From Ensifer aridi (GTDB lineage: Bacteria > Pseudomonadota > Alphaproteobacteria > Rhizobiales > Rhizobiaceae): DNA of 58,635 nt. The notes beneath the pieces are model-generated. The model was not told where the DNA came from and did not search any database. It saw only the letters and a list, made by a program, of their open reading frames with translations. The stretch is from the NCBI RefSeq assembly GCF_002078505.1, contig NZ_LUAV01000010.1, positions 1 to 58,635 of the forward strand. The letters run 5' to 3'. Within the stretch, counting starts at the first letter, position 1. The number at the start of each line of letters is the position of its first letter. This document shows positions 18,401 to 27,790 of this stretch, piece after piece. The position numbers and the translations under genes were made by a program.

Positions 18401-21400
18401 GAGGCAACCGCTTCTCTCGCCGACACCGCCGCGGACATCGAGCGGACCCTTTCCGGCAAGGCCGAACACCTGCGCGATGCGCTCAGCGAGACGCATGAGC
18501 AGATCCGCTCGACGATCGATGATCGGATCAACGCGATCAACCGCGCCGTCGGCCAGGGGCGCGAGCATTTGGAAGAACTGCTCTCGGACCAGTCGATGGC
18601 GATGGCAACGACGCTCGCGACCAGCGCAAGCATGCTGGAGATGTCGCTCGAAGAACGCCAGGCATCGATCGCCGGCGCGATCCATCGCAGTGCAGAGGCG
18701 CTCGAAGCTCGCATGCGTTCGACCACGGGCAACATAGCCGAACGGCTTGCCGAAACGGCCGATCAGATCAGTCTCGCGGCCGACACGCTCACCAATCGAG
18801 TCGACATCTCGATCGGCGGCATCAAGAGCCGCCTCGACGATACCGGTGCACGGGTCGAGTCGAGCCTCGGTTCGCTCGAAGACCGTATCCGTGACAGCGT
18901 CGGCACTGTCAGCGCGATCGTCGACGATACCGGCGCCCGGATCGAGACGACGCTTGGCTCCCTGGGGGATCGCATTCGCGATAGCGTCGGCAGCGTCAAC
19001 GCCATCGTCGACAATGCCGGCCAGCGCATCGCCGACAGCCTCGGTGAGCACGCGGGCGAGATCGATCGGCTCAGCGAGGCGGCGGCGGCTCGGATATCGA
19101 CCGCCATCGAAACAGGTGCCGGCCGGATCGAAGAGCGGCTCGGCACGATGGACCGCGCCCTCAACATCGGCCTCGAAAACGTCAACCGGACGATCGAGGG
19201 CAAGGCAGCGGCGCTCGTCACCAGCCTCCGCGGCGCCGTCAGCGATGCCGCCCAGGAGATCGACGCGGAAGCGGCGCGATCGGCCGACGTCCTTTCCAAG
19301 GCAGGTGTGGATTTTGCCAATGCGCTTGCCGCGCGGAATGCCGAGTTCGCGGCCTCGATCGAACAGACCGCATCGGCGACGGCCGCACGCCAGGCCGATC
19401 TCGCCCGCTCGGTCGCCGACGCTGCCGACACGGCCACCGCCCGCCTCGCCTCGACCCACAGCCGCGTTGCAAGTCACGCCGAGAGCATTCAGCAGAGCCT
19501 GAGCGATGCGGAAAAAGCGCTCGATGCGCGCGGCCAGTCGATCCGCAGCGTGCTCGACGAAAGCACCCGCGAACTCAATTCGATGCTTGCCGGCCGCTCG
19601 ATGGAACTGTCGCGGCTCATCGACGAGCAAGCGCGCCCAGTCATCGAGCAATATGCTGCGACCGGCAAAGAGGCGGCCGAACGGATCGCCGCCCTCACGC
19701 AGGAAAGCGCCGATCGGCTGCGTGCTGAAAACGCCGCGCTCATCAATGCCATCACCGAGCGCACGGGCGAGACGCTCAATGCCATCTCGCTGCGCGCGGA
19801 AGAGACCGCGAAGGCCATGAAGATGGTCGAAAACCGGCTGCAATCCACGGCGATGGGCCTGATCGATCAGCTTGCCGCAAGCAACTCGGCGATCGCGAAT
19901 GTCATCGACCAGGCGAGCGGCAATCTGGGCGACATGGATCAGCGCCTCGAAGCGACGGCGGCCAGGGTCTCGGAAACTGCACGTCAGGCCTCCGACATGC
20001 TCTCCACCTCGACGCGCCTCATCGAGGGCAAGGTCGACAAGCTGTCGGACATCGCCGGCTCCACTCTCTCGCAGATCGGCGGTATCGTCGGCCGTTTCGA
20101 AGATCATTCGAAGGTTCTCGGACAGGCATCGAACCTCCTCGCAGCCGCCCAGTCGAACCTGGTCAGCACGCTCGAAGAGCGACAGGATGCGCTTCGCACC
20201 CTTTCAGTCGGCCTCGTCCAGCGTTCGGAGGAAATCGAAAAGACCATGCGGGCGCTCGAGGGCTTCGTCGATGGCGCCTTCCAACGCGCCGAGGAACGTT
20301 CCGGCCAGGTTGCCGGCAATCTGCGCAGCGGCATCCAGGCCTCCTTCACCGATGTCGGCCGGCTGCTGTCGAGCACGGAGCAGCGTGCGGCGGAAGCTGC
20401 CGAAGCCATGCGCAATACGCTTGCGACGGCGGGCGATGAAGCTGCCGCCTCGGTCGAGGGCGTCTTCTCGCGTGCCGAGGAGCGCTCGCGCCAGATCGCC
20501 GATACGTTGCGCTCCGGTGTCGAAACCTCCTTTACGGACGTCAACAAGACGCTTTCGCAGGTCGAAGGACGTGCGCTCAGCGCCTCCGAGGCTCTGCGCC
20601 AGGCAGTCGCCAAGGCAGGCGAGGAAGCCGGCCAGGCGCTCGAGGGAGCTCTGGCCACTGCGGAGGAACGCGCCAAAGAGGCAGCGTCGCGGCTGCGTGG
20701 CAGCATCGGCGCCTCTGTCTCCGATGTCGAGCGCATGCTCGCGGAGAGCGGCAAGAAGTCGGATGGCGTTGCAACGCAGTTGCGCGACGCCGTTCGTCAG
20801 GCGATCGACGAGGCGATCAGCCGGTTCAGCGGCGCGACCGATGACATACGTCGCTCGGCAGGCGAGATCCGCAAAGAACTCGACATGACCCGCGACGAGC
20901 TGAAGCGCGGCGCCTTCGATCTTCCGGAAGAAGCCAAGGAGAACGCAGCACTGATGCGTCGTGCCGTCGGCGAGCAGATCAAGGCACTGCAGGAGCTCTC
21001 CGAAATCATCGGCAAGTCTTCGACGCAGCTCGAGATCGCCCAGCCGGTTCGCCAGCAGGCCGCCGCTGCCCGCGCCGTTCAACAGCCCGTCGCGCCGCAG
21101 CAGGCCGCGATCCAGCACCAGCCCCAGATCCAGCAGCCGACCCCGGCCCAGACGCCCGCCCCGGCGACCGCTCTGCGCGGGAGCCTGGGTATGGAGCAGG
21201 CAACGCGCCCGCTGCAGCCAGCCCGACCGCCGTCTGCGGAGGAACGCGTTGAGGAAGGCGGCGGATGGATGCGTGATCTGCTGCGCGCCGCCTCGCGCGA
21301 GGAAGAGCCTGCAGTTGCCCGGCCGCGGCCGGCCGAAAGCCAGCCGGTCGCGCGGGCCGGAGACAGCCGCAACCCGCGCCATGTCGTCGAATCGCTAAAT

Positions 21401-21724
21401 TCGCTCTCCGTGGACATCGCCCGGGCGATCGACCACGACGCCTCGGTGGAACTGTGGCGGCGATATCAGCGCGGCGAACGGGATGTGTTCACCCGGCGTC
21501 TGTACACGCTCAAAGGGCAACAGACATTCGACGAGATCAAGCGGAAGTACGATCGCGAACCGGAGTTCCGCACGGCTGTCGACCGCTACATCGCCGATTT
21601 CGAAAAGCTGCTGGCAGATGTCGCACGCAACGATCCGGACAAGCGCATCACTCAGACCTACCTGACGTCCGATACGGGCAAGGTCTATACGATGCTCGCC
21701 CACGCAGCAGGGCGCTTTAGCTGA
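15464..21724 (+). CDS. rgsE: Giant coiled-coil growth-pole-ring protein (RgsE/GPR type)
   Basis: 2086 residues. Proteins of this size and layout (Agrobacterium GPR, S. meliloti RgsE) form a ring at the growing pole and are needed for unipolar growth and rod shape. An acidic N-terminus is followed by two membrane helices (about 116-140 and 156-179). Residues about 200-1830 are a continuous Ala/Ser/Thr/Glu-rich apolipoprotein-like helical repeat (units such as AxxISxALxxRxxEIxxxL). A Pro/Gln-rich linker (about 1860-1900) leads to a compact C-terminal domain from about 1970 (NPRHVVESLNSLSVDIARAI onward). The ATG at 15464 (MATKKSNE) follows GTGAGG. A 109-residue tandem duplication lies at 865-1082. 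Identity rests on length and architecture. Confidence 0.88.
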   Translation: MATKKSNESIDEKAFQALEAALKIDFDDLKSALNDKTSLDEPEEQVSEPAKQATAPDQARAARAPQEAVKSRGGEAPRSLAPETAPKQPPLAPANDDMRRSPAAMLRSLEVRSSRAAIRVAALVSLAWAAAGVAVAHLLYAPEIWQIRSLGDLAAIPGAIGILVGIALPIMLFFSFAIMIARAQELRNAARSMAEVALRLAEPETAAADRVMTVGQAVRREVSAMNEGIERTIARATELEALVHSEVSALERSYSENELRVRTLLQELGLEREAIIGHSEHIRSTIAGAHSKLKDDLELASEDIASRIAVSGEAFASLIDTRAAALSEKSDHALETLGTMLSTRTDALLSGLTTAGVALSNEFDARLDSLSENLTKRGEQLLNQFETRASTLDANTEKLNAALNERARQLNETLIARTRDLNESLSVGQQAITGGLDDMLATLNAALDEKGASFRQSLKSSADDAIMDLDLRGGFFEEKLQTTVGQLATAFDERFHEFASAFDKRASQLDTKLMESLHRINETVSGGSEAIGSALDSSVEKIGSALSDQSLTLATALGATQDFIEETIGGRTTELSNLIGSAHSRIEGVLSEKTGSLMGALTAAQERIENGFGQRADRLADALATSEQRLTEGLDSRTSAFIDGLQSAHQRIEQTLTGSTDEITSAIAASQHRLDNTLSERTAAISTALASGASLIEGAVSGTADRLERVLSDRGQAMSVALSNQADTIDDVLSQRGQAITEALATQTSALDGVLAERAAQIDSTISTRANEMADSLSRHAEDVADNLTFRAMAIAETMTDRVGDIENRLSQSVSEVAENLGGRVSDIAGTLTETSARIAEDLSSRVGKISDALTGTSAEIAEALTARTTEATASLAGKAAEIEQTLSGRAEHLRDTLDKTHSEIRSTLDNRISAINLAVGQGREQLEELLSDQSMAIATTLATSASMLEMSLEERQASIAGVIDRSAQALDALTTRTSEATASLADTAADIERTLSGKAEHLRDALSETHEQIRSTIDDRINAINRAVGQGREHLEELLSDQSMAMATTLATSASMLEMSLEERQASIAGAIHRSAEALEARMRSTTGNIAERLAETADQISLAADTLTNRVDISIGGIKSRLDDTGARVESSLGSLEDRIRDSVGTVSAIVDDTGARIETTLGSLGDRIRDSVGSVNAIVDNAGQRIADSLGEHAGEIDRLSEAAAARISTAIETGAGRIEERLGTMDRALNIGLENVNRTIEGKAAALVTSLRGAVSDAAQEIDAEAARSADVLSKAGVDFANALAARNAEFAASIEQTASATAARQADLARSVADAADTATARLASTHSRVASHAESIQQSLSDAEKALDARGQSIRSVLDESTRELNSMLAGRSMELSRLIDEQARPVIEQYAATGKEAAERIAALTQESADRLRAENAALINAITERTGETLNAISLRAEETAKAMKMVENRLQSTAMGLIDQLAASNSAIANVIDQASGNLGDMDQRLEATAARVSETARQASDMLSTSTRLIEGKVDKLSDIAGSTLSQIGGIVGRFEDHSKVLGQASNLLAAAQSNLVSTLEERQDALRTLSVGLVQRSEEIEKTMRALEGFVDGAFQRAEERSGQVAGNLRSGIQASFTDVGRLLSSTEQRAAEAAEAMRNTLATAGDEAAASVEGVFSRAEERSRQIADTLRSGVETSFTDVNKTLSQVEGRALSASEALRQAVAKAGEEAGQALEGALATAEERAKEAASRLRGSIGASVSDVERMLAESGKKSDGVATQLRDAVRQAIDEAISRFSGATDDIRRSAGEIRKELDMTRDELKRGAFDLPEEAKENAALMRRAVGEQIKALQELSEIIGKSSTQLEIAQPVRQQAAAARAVQQPVAPQQAAIQHQPQIQQPTPAQTPAPATALRGSLGMEQATRPLQPARPPSAEERVEEGGGWMRDLLRAASREEEPAVARPRPAESQPVARAGDSRNPRHVVESLNSLSVDIARAIDHDASVELWRRYQRGERDVFTRRLYTLKGQQTFDEIKRKYDREPEFRTAVDRYIADFEKLLADVARNDPDKRITQTYLTSDTGKVYTMLAHAAGRFS
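18056..18709 (+). repeat. 327-bp tandem duplication inside rgsE
   Basis: Two adjacent 327-bp (109-codon) units, 18056-18382 and 18383-18709. By hand alignment the encoded units differ at 22 of 109 positions, but 35 of the 36 residues from 63 to 98 match (LEELLSDQSMA, ATTLATSASMLE, MSLEERQASIAG). It stands out from the weaker background repeat of the protein and indicates recent duplication or ongoing homogenisation. Confidence 0.9.
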
Positions 21725-21747
21725 TCGCCACTGAGATCGGCAGTTGC

Positions 21748-21774
21748 AACGGCCTCGTCGAAAGACGGGCCGTT
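21748..21774 (+). terminator. Hairpin terminator after rgsE
   Basis: AACGGCC plus CGTC (one bulged T between) pairs with GACG plus GGCCGTT around a GAAA loop, 24 bp after the stop codon. The following bases are only moderately T-rich. Confidence 0.65.
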
Positions 21775-22162
21775 CTTGCATTCGATGCCGACGCATATCG
21801 TGGATGCAGCACCAGCCAACTGAATCGGCTGCAGCGAAGCGCCAACGGGTGAAAACCAGGACTATTAGCGGTAATCTGAAAAGCGGAGCGGCTTGACCGC
21901 GGCGCTGGCCTCCCTCGGGCCTAATCGAGCGCGTCGCATCGGTTGGAGCCATCTCTGTTTGCATGCATGTCGTTATCCCGACCGTTTCGTGCTTTCGGCG
22001 GGGTGCAGTGATTGCATGCGGTGGGAACCGCACGCGCCCGGCCGGCTTCGGCCGTCGCGTCGTTGAGAGGTGATTGAGCCGCCGAACAAATATGAGACTG
22101 CTGCGCTGCTCTTCGGAACACTTGCCGGCGGTTACAGTTCGCAGCAGGTCTGGAGGCGCGAT
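21775..22162. other. Intergenic region between rgsE and VOC gene
   Basis: About 390 bp. It contains a CGGCCG-GCTT-CGGCCG hairpin near 22038 and the promoter region of the VOC gene. Nothing else recognised. Confidence 0.4.
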
Positions 22163-22585
22163 ATGAAACCCCGAATAAAAGTCCTGACACTAGCCGTGAA
22201 CGACCTTGAGAGGTCCCTTGCCTTCTACCGCGACGGCCTCGGGCTGCCGACGAAAGGCATCATCGGCCAGGAGTATGAAGACGGCGCTGTCGTCTTCTTC
22301 AACATGGGAGATGAGCTGATATTGGCGCTCTTCCCCGCAACGTCGCTCTCCAAGGATGCGGGGATCGCTGCCACCGAGACGCGGCTCGGCGCCGTATCGA
22401 TCGGCCACGTCGTCAACTCGAAGGAGGAGGTCGATGCGGTCATGACGCAGGCGGCAGGCGCCGGCGCCGTTATTACGGAACCCGCGCGCGATCGTTTCTG
22501 GGGTGGCTATTCCGGCTATTTCCACGACCCGGACGGGCATCTTTGGGAGATCGCCTGGAACCCTGAATGGGTTGTCGAAGATTGA
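22163..22585 (+). CDS. VOC-fold (glyoxalase-like) protein
   Basis: 140 residues. The two beta-alpha-beta repeats of the VOC fold are clear: KVLTLAVNDLERSLAFYRDG at the start and GYSGYFHDPDGHLWEIAWNP at the end, with the usual metal-ligand Glu in WEIAWN. Mid-protein GHVVNSKEEVDAVM fits the second repeat. A lactoylglutathione-lyase-like or binding protein with unknown substrate. The ATG at 22163 is preceded by TGGAGGCG. GC content is like the surroundings, unlike the other VOC gene at 1596. Confidence 0.88.
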   Translation: MKPRIKVLTLAVNDLERSLAFYRDGLGLPTKGIIGQEYEDGAVVFFNMGDELILALFPATSLSKDAGIAATETRLGAVSIGHVVNSKEEVDAVMTQAAGAGAVITEPARDRFWGGYSGYFHDPDGHLWEIAWNPEWVVED

Positions 22586-22663
22586 CAACCAAACAGCACC
22601 GCATTTCACGTCCGACGCGCAAAGTTCACGATTGCTGCTGCAGGATGGCCGGACTGAGCGCAC

Positions 22664-22692
22664 AAAAAAGCCCCGGTCGAAACCGGGGCTTT
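22664..22692 (-). terminator. Terminator of the petABC operon
   Basis: AAAGCCCCGGT and ACCGGGGCTTT form an 11-bp perfect stem (22667-22692). On the reverse strand it is followed by six Ts (complement of AAAAAA at 22664-22669), 33 bp after the petC stop. It may also stop the convergent VOC transcript. Confidence 0.92.
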
Positions 22693-22724
22693 GTCCGTGA
22701 ACGGATCGGCATTGCCGTCTCCGA

Positions 22725-23597
22725 TCAATGTACCTTGCTCGCGTAGACCGACTTCTTCGTCAGATAGATGAGGCCGGTGAAGATGAGCAGGAACACCATG
22801 ACCATGAAGCCGGTGCGCTTGCGATCCTCGAGGTGAGGCTCTGCGGCCCACATCAGGAAGGCCGAGACGTCTTTGGCGTATTGATCGACGGTCTGCGGCG
22901 CGCCGTCGTCATAGCTGACCTGCCCGTCGGAGAGTGGCGGCGCCATGGCGAGCGCCGCGGCGCCGGCGAAGTACGGATTGTAATGCGTACCTTCGGCGAC
23001 CTCGACACCTTGCGGCGGTTCCTGGTAACCGGTCAGCAGCGCATGGATGTAGTCCGGGCCGCCTTCCTGATAGGGCCAGAAGATGTCGAAGACGAACTGC
23101 GGGAACCCGCGTTCGATGCCGCGCGCCTTCGCGATCAGCGAGAAGTCCGGCGGTGCGGCGCCATTGTTTGCCGCAGCCGCCGCTTCCTTGTTCGGGAAGG
23201 GAGACGGGAAATAGTCGGACGGAATTGCCTTGCGGCTGAACATCTCGCCATCGGCGTTCGGTCCATCCTGCACTTCGTAATTCGCCGCAAATGCCTTCAC
23301 CTGGGCCTCGGAATAGCCGAGGTCCTGGAGCGTGCGGAATGGGACGAGGCTCATCGAATGGCAGGCGGAACAGACTTCGGTGTAGACCTTGAGGCCCCGC
23401 TGCAACTGGCCCTTGTCGTAATGACCGAACAGACCGGCAAAGGTCCAATCCTGCTGCTCCGGCTTGTGGATCGGATAGTGGGGCGTGCCGCCTTCAGCGT
23501 GCCCCTCGCCGCCCGCCTCATCCTGGGCAATCGCCGCTCCGAGCCCGAGACCGGCAACGACAGCGAGTGACAGAATGCCTGTAACAAGCTTTTTCAT
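22725..23597 (-). CDS. petC: Cytochrome c1 of the bc1 complex
   Basis: 290 residues. A signal peptide (MKKLVTGILSLAVVAGLGLG, AIAQ end) is followed by a periplasmic haem c domain with CSACH (CxxCH), the distal Met region MAPPLSDGQ, and a C-terminal anchor helix (GFMVMVFLLIFTGLIYL) with a basic tail. It passes electrons from the Rieske protein to soluble cytochrome c. The frame stays open upstream into petB, but the signal peptide and GGAAC before ATG 23597 fix the start. This is a separate c1 gene, not the b-c1 fusion fbcH found in some Rhizobiales. Last gene of the operon. Confidence 0.95.
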   Translation of the reverse strand: MKKLVTGILSLAVVAGLGLGAAIAQDEAGGEGHAEGGTPHYPIHKPEQQDWTFAGLFGHYDKGQLQRGLKVYTEVCSACHSMSLVPFRTLQDLGYSEAQVKAFAANYEVQDGPNADGEMFSRKAIPSDYFPSPFPNKEAAAAANNGAAPPDFSLIAKARGIERGFPQFVFDIFWPYQEGGPDYIHALLTGYQEPPQGVEVAEGTHYNPYFAGAAALAMAPPLSDGQVSYDDGAPQTVDQYAKDVSAFLMWAAEPHLEDRKRTGFMVMVFLLIFTGLIYLTKKSVYASKVH

Positions 23598-23629
23598 TGT
23601 TGTGAGTTCCTTATCAATCGCTGTTCCGG

Positions 23630-24910
23630 TCAGGCTTGCGCGGTCGTCGGTTGCGCCTTCGCATTCTGCTTTTCCAGCACCGCTTCGGTGATGGAGTTCG
23701 GAATGCGCTTCGGCGTTTCGATCAGGCCGAGAACGGGCATGATCACGAGGAAGAAGCCGAAGTAGTAGAGCGTACCGAGCTGCGAGAGCACGACATAGAC
23801 GCCTTCCGCCGGGCGGGAGCCGAGCCAGCCGAGCATGATGGCATTGGCAACGAAGATCCAGAAGAAGAGCTTGTACCACGGACGATACACGGCCGAGCGG
23901 ACCTTCGAGGTGTCGAGCCAAGGCAGGAAGAACAGGATGATGATCGAGCCGAACATCACCAGAACGCCGCCGAGCTTGGAGTCGATCGGGCCGATGTTGA
24001 AGGTGATGGCGCGCAGCATCGCGTAGAACGGCAGATAGTACCATTCCGGAACGATGTGAGCGGGCGTCTTCAGCGGGTCGGCGGGGATATAGTTGTCCGG
24101 ATGGCCGAGATAATTCGGCATGTAGAAGACGAACCAGGCGTAGACGATAAGGAAGACGGAAACGCCGAGCGCATCCTTGAGCGTCGCATAGGGCGTAAAG
24201 GCAACGGTGTCGGTTTTCGACTTCACTTCGACGCCCGTCGGATTGGTCTGGCCGGTAACGTGCAGCGCCCAGATGTGCAGCACGACGACGCCGGCAATCA
24301 TGAAGGGCAGCAGGTAGTGCAGCGAGAAGAAGCGGTTCAGCGTCGGCTGATCGACGGCGAAGCCGCCGAGCAGGAACTGCTGGATCCACTCGCCCACCAG
24401 CGGGAAGGCCGAGAAGAAGCCGGTGATAACGGTCGCACCCCAGAAGGACATCTGGCCCCAAGGCAGAACGTAGCCCATGAAGCCTGTCGCCATCATCAGG
24501 AGGTAGATGACAACGCCAAGAATCCAGAGGATTTCACGCGGCGCCTTGTAAGAGCCGTAATAGAGGCCGCGGGCGATGTGCAGATAGACAGCGATGAAGA
24601 AGAAAGACGCGCCGTTGGCGTGCAGGTAGCGCAGCAGCCAGCCGTGATTCACGTCGCGCATGATCTTTTCGACCGAATTGAACGCAATGGTCGCTTCTGC
24701 CGCGTAGTGCATCGCCAGCACGATACCGGTCAGGATCTGCACGATCAGCATCACCGACAGCATGGCGCCGAAGGTGTAGGCGTAGTTCAGGTTGCGCGGC
24801 ACCGGGTAGGAGACGAAGGAGTCGTGAATGAGCCGCGGCAGCGGAAGACGGGAATCAACCCACTTCTCGATGCCCGTCGTCGGCGTGTAGGTTGAATGAT
24901 CAGCACTCAT
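23630..24910 (-). CDS. petB: Cytochrome b of the bc1 complex
   Basis: 426 residues. A multi-helix membrane protein holding haems bL and b[26 protein letters not shown] helix B with its conserved His, [23 protein letters not shown], and the Qo-site [15 protein letters not shown] (PEWY) are all present. It oxidises ubiquinol at the Qo site and reduces it at Qi. The ATG at 24910 ([10 protein letters not shown]) follows GAGGGGA; 14 bp separate it from petA. Confidence 0.96.
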   Translation of the reverse strand: MSADHSTYTPTTGIEKWVDSRLPLPRLIHDSFVSYPVPRNLNYAYTFGAMLSVMLIVQILTGIVLAMHYAAEATIAFNSVEKIMRDVNHGWLLRYLHANGASFFFIAVYLHIARGLYYGSYKAPREILWILGVVIYLLMMATGFMGYVLPWGQMSFWGATVITGFFSAFPLVGEWIQQFLLGGFAVDQPTLNRFFSLHYLLPFMIAGVVVLHIWALHVTGQTNPTGVEVKSKTDTVAFTPYATLKDALGVSVFLIVYAWFVFYMPNYLGHPDNYIPADPLKTPAHIVPEWYYLPFYAMLRAITFNIGPIDSKLGGVLVMFGSIIILFFLPWLDTSKVRSAVYRPWYKLFFWIFVANAIMLGWLGSRPAEGVYVVLSQLGTLYYFGFFLVIMPVLGLIETPKRIPNSITEAVLEKQNAKAQPTTAQA

Positions 24911-24924
24911 TATCAGTAGTCCCC

Positions 24925-25503
24925 TCAACCGATCTTGATAACTGTGTCGGAAACGAACGTGAAGGTCGGCACGGGGAGGTTCTCCGGCGCCGGGCCCTTG
25001 CGGATGCGGCCGGCCGTGTCGTAGTGCGAGCCGTGGCAGGGACAGAACCAGCCACCGAAATCACCGGCCTGGCCGAGCGGCACGCAACCGAGATGGGTGC
25101 AAGAGCCGATCATCACGATCCAGTTTTCTTTACCCTGGCCGGCGGAGCGATCGAGGTCGGTCGCCTCGGCATCGGGCGCGAGATTGGCATTGCGCGCGAC
25201 CGGATCCTTCAGTTCCTCGAGCGGCACGGCTTTCGCATCCTCGACTTCCTTGTCGGTGCGGTTGCGGATGAAGACCGGCTTGCCGCGCCACTTCGCCGTC
25301 AGCGACATGCCGGGCTGCAAGCTCGAAACGTCGACCTCGATCGATGCGAGCGCGAGCGTCGAAGCGTCCGGGCGCATCTGGTCGATGAACGGCCAAGCCG
25401 CCGCGCCGGCGCCGACGACGCCGGCCATGCCAGTGGCCAGGTACAAAAAGTCGCGGCGAGTGGGCTCGCCCAGGGTCTCGCTTGAAGTCTCGTGTTCGCT
25501 CAC
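24925..25503 (-). CDS. petA: Rieske iron-sulfur subunit of the bc1 complex
   Basis: 192 residues. A twin-arginine signal/anchor ([17 protein letters not shown]) opens the protein, so it is Tat-exported with its cluster. The 2Fe-2S ligands lie in CTHLGC and CPCHGS. It takes an electron from ubiquinol and passes it to cytochrome c1 by domain movement. I start at GTG 25503 (SEHETSSE after the initiator), about 10 bp after GAGGA; a TTG two codons earlier is too close to that site. First gene of petABC. Confidence 0.95.
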   Translation of the reverse strand: MSEHETSSETLGEPTRRDFLYLATGMAGVVGAGAAAWPFIDQMRPDASTLALASIEVDVSSLQPGMSLTAKWRGKPVFIRNRTDKEVEDAKAVPLEELKDPVARNANLAPDAEATDLDRSAGQGKENWIVMIGSCTHLGCVPLGQAGDFGGWFCPCHGSHYDTAGRIRKGPAPENLPVPTFTFVSDTVIKIG

Positions 25504-25825
25504 GGCCAAAACATCCTCTCACGCAATAGTGCGGAAACCGCATCCGCCCCCGGCGCGTCTCCTGCCCTTCCGAGCCACGGAAGCACGCCCTGTCAGCACG
25601 CTGGCATCCCACCCGGCCTGTCGAGCAAGCCTCGGATCGGATGTCAGAATCCGGAGAATTCTGCACGCAGATTCCCCATCAATCCGGCGCGTTCTATGCT
25701 TGATCGCAAATTATGTCCAGCCTTGACAAGGGGTGGCGGGCAGATTGTCGCGGGGGAAAGGCGCGGCCAATTGGCACAAGGGGTTGAGGCGATCGCGGGG
25801 CCCGTCCGCAGGGCTGCCCGGCGCT
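25504..25825. other. Intergenic region between petA and the ABC exporter gene
   Basis: 322 bp containing the petABC promoter (reverse strand) and the 3' end region of the exporter. No ORF, RNA or repeat recognised. Confidence 0.4.
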
Positions 25826-27691
25826 CTATTCCGCTGCCTCTTCCCGCGCGATGAAGCCGCCCGACTGACGGGACCAAAGGTCGGCGTAAAGACCGCCACG
25901 CGCGATCAGTTCGGCATGGGTGTCGTCCTCGACGATGCGCCCTCTATCCATGACCACAAGCCGGTCGAGCGCGGCGATCGTCGAGAGCCGGTGGGCGATG
26001 GCGAGCACGGTCTTTCCCTGCATCAGGCGTTCGAGGTTCGATTGGATCGCTGCCTCGACCTCCGAGTCGAGCGCCGAGGTCGCTTCGTCGAGAACGAGGA
26101 TCGGTGCGTCCTTGAGCATGACGCGGGCGATCGCGATCCTCTGGCGCTGGCCGCCGGAGAGCTTGACGCCACGTTCGCCGACATGCGCGTCGAAACCCCT
26201 GCGGCCGCGCTGGTCCTGCAGATCGACGATGAAGTCATAGGCTTCCGCCCTGCGCGCCGCTTCGATCAATTGCTCCTCGCTCGCGCCCGGCCGGCCAAAG
26301 AGGATATTGTCGCGGATCGAGCGGTGCAGAAGCGACGTATCCTGGCTCACCATGCCGATCTGGGCCCTCAGCGATTCCTGCCGGACCGCCGCGATATCCT
26401 GCCCGTCGATGAGGATGCGCCCGCCTTCGAGATCATAGAAGCGCAGCAGCAGATTGACGAGGGTCGACTTGCCGGCACCCGAGCGGCCGACGACGCCAAC
26501 CTTCTCGCCGGGGCGGATCGTCAGCGAAAAATCGTCGATGACCCCGCCGCCCCTGCCGTAGTGAAACGTCACATGCTCGAAACGGATCTCCGGCCGGTTG
26601 ACTTTGAGATCGCGCGCGCCCGGCTGGTCGACGAGCCCGATCGGCTGTGACACGAGTTCCGCCGAATTCTGGATCGTGCCGATATTGCGCATGATCGAGT
26701 TGAACTGCGTCATCATGCGGCCGAGCAGCATGTTGAGACGCAGCACCAGCGCCAATGTGAAGGCCACTGCGCCGGAACTGACGGAACCCGCGAGCCACAG
26801 ATGAACCGAGTAGACGGCGATCGCCGTGATCATCAGGCCGGAGAGCAGCGCCAGCGACGCGCGCACGGCCGTCAGCAGACGCGTGAAGGGGATGACCGCC
26901 CCTTGGAACCGGTCGAAGCCGGCTCGGATATAGCGGTCGTTCTCCTCGTCGCTGCCAAAGAGCTTGAGCGTCTGGATGTTCGCATAGGCATCGACCATGC
27001 GCCCGTTGAGCATCGATGCCATCTCCGCCGTTTCGCGGGCGTGCTTGCGCACGCGCGGAACGAAATACCGGGCAAGCGAAAGGAAGACCACGATCCAAAA
27101 CGCCACCATCGCCGCCAGCCGCCAATCGAGCTGCGCAATCAGCGCCATTGTTGAGGCCGTGTAGATGACGATGAACCAGACGACCTGCAGCAGCGAGACG
27201 ATGAGGTCGCTCGTCGCCTGAGCGCCGGTCCACACCTTGGTAACGATGCGCCCGGAAAAATCGTTCTGGAAGAAGGTCACCGACTGCCGCGCGACGTGTA
27301 CATAGGCCTGCCAGCGGACGAGGTTGAGGAATCCGGTGATGATGGACTGCTCCTCGACGAGGGCTGCGATCGAAACGGCAACGAAGCGGAAGACGAGCAC
27401 AGTCAGCAGCATGAAGAGCAGCTCCGGCCCGTTCGCCGAGATCAGCCCGCTCCAACCGTCCTGCGGCTGCACCGTGTCGAGGATATCGACCAGCCGCCCG
27501 ACGAAATAGAAGAGCCCGGCCTCTAGCATCGCCACCAGGCCGCCGAGAACCGCCATGGCGAAGAACGGGCCTTTCGCCTGGCTCGCATAGAACCAGGCGA
27601 AGCCCCAGAGGGATCGCGGCGGCTGCAGCCGTTCGCGTGGCGCGAAGGGTTTTACCCAGTTCTCGAAAATCCTGACGATGGCGCTGAGCAT
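25826..27691 (-). CDS. ABC exporter half-transporter (permease-ATPase fusion), second of a pair
   Basis: 621 residues. A six-helix type-I exporter domain (about 30-330) is fused to an ATPase with Walker A VGRSGAGKSTLVN, signature LSGGQRQRIAIAR, Walker B ILVLDEATSALD and switch His in AIAHRLST. It exports an unknown lipid, peptide or drug. The ATG at 27691 is chosen because residues before it do not fit the family; a start at 27748 is possible. It is 100 bp downstream of a similar half-transporter, so a heterodimer is likely. Confidence 0.9.
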   Translation of the reverse strand: MLSAIVRIFENWVKPFAPRERLQPPRSLWGFAWFYASQAKGPFFAMAVLGGLVAMLEAGLFYFVGRLVDILDTVQPQDGWSGLISANGPELLFMLLTVLVFRFVAVSIAALVEEQSIITGFLNLVRWQAYVHVARQSVTFFQNDFSGRIVTKVWTGAQATSDLIVSLLQVVWFIVIYTASTMALIAQLDWRLAAMVAFWIVVFLSLARYFVPRVRKHARETAEMASMLNGRMVDAYANIQTLKLFGSDEENDRYIRAGFDRFQGAVIPFTRLLTAVRASLALLSGLMITAIAVYSVHLWLAGSVSSGAVAFTLALVLRLNMLLGRMMTQFNSIMRNIGTIQNSAELVSQPIGLVDQPGARDLKVNRPEIRFEHVTFHYGRGGGVIDDFSLTIRPGEKVGVVGRSGAGKSTLVNLLLRFYDLEGGRILIDGQDIAAVRQESLRAQIGMVSQDTSLLHRSIRDNILFGRPGASEEQLIEAARRAEAYDFIVDLQDQRGRRGFDAHVGERGVKLSGGQRQRIAIARVMLKDAPILVLDEATSALDSEVEAAIQSNLERLMQGKTVLAIAHRLSTIAALDRLVVMDRGRIVEDDTHAELIARGGLYADLWSRQSGGFIAREEAAE

Positions 27692-27790
27692 TGTTCCGAT
27701 ATAGGCGGTTCTGAAAAGGCGGCAATCGGTTTCCGCTGCCGCGCTCATTACAAATGGGTAAGGTCTGCCGAGAAGCGTCGAGGCGGCGGA

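Noticed and set aside
17753..20107. 784-codon reverse-strand ORF inside rgsE
   Set aside because: Shadow of the repetitive, codon-biased rgsE sequence; no ribosome site or recognisable domain.
23598..24461. Upstream in-frame extension of petC through petB
   Set aside because: The signal peptide and ribosome site place the petC start at 23597; the extension is out of frame with petB and meaningless.
23636..24895. 419-codon forward ORF opposite petB
   Set aside because: Mirror of petB codon bias; charged low-complexity product with no domain.
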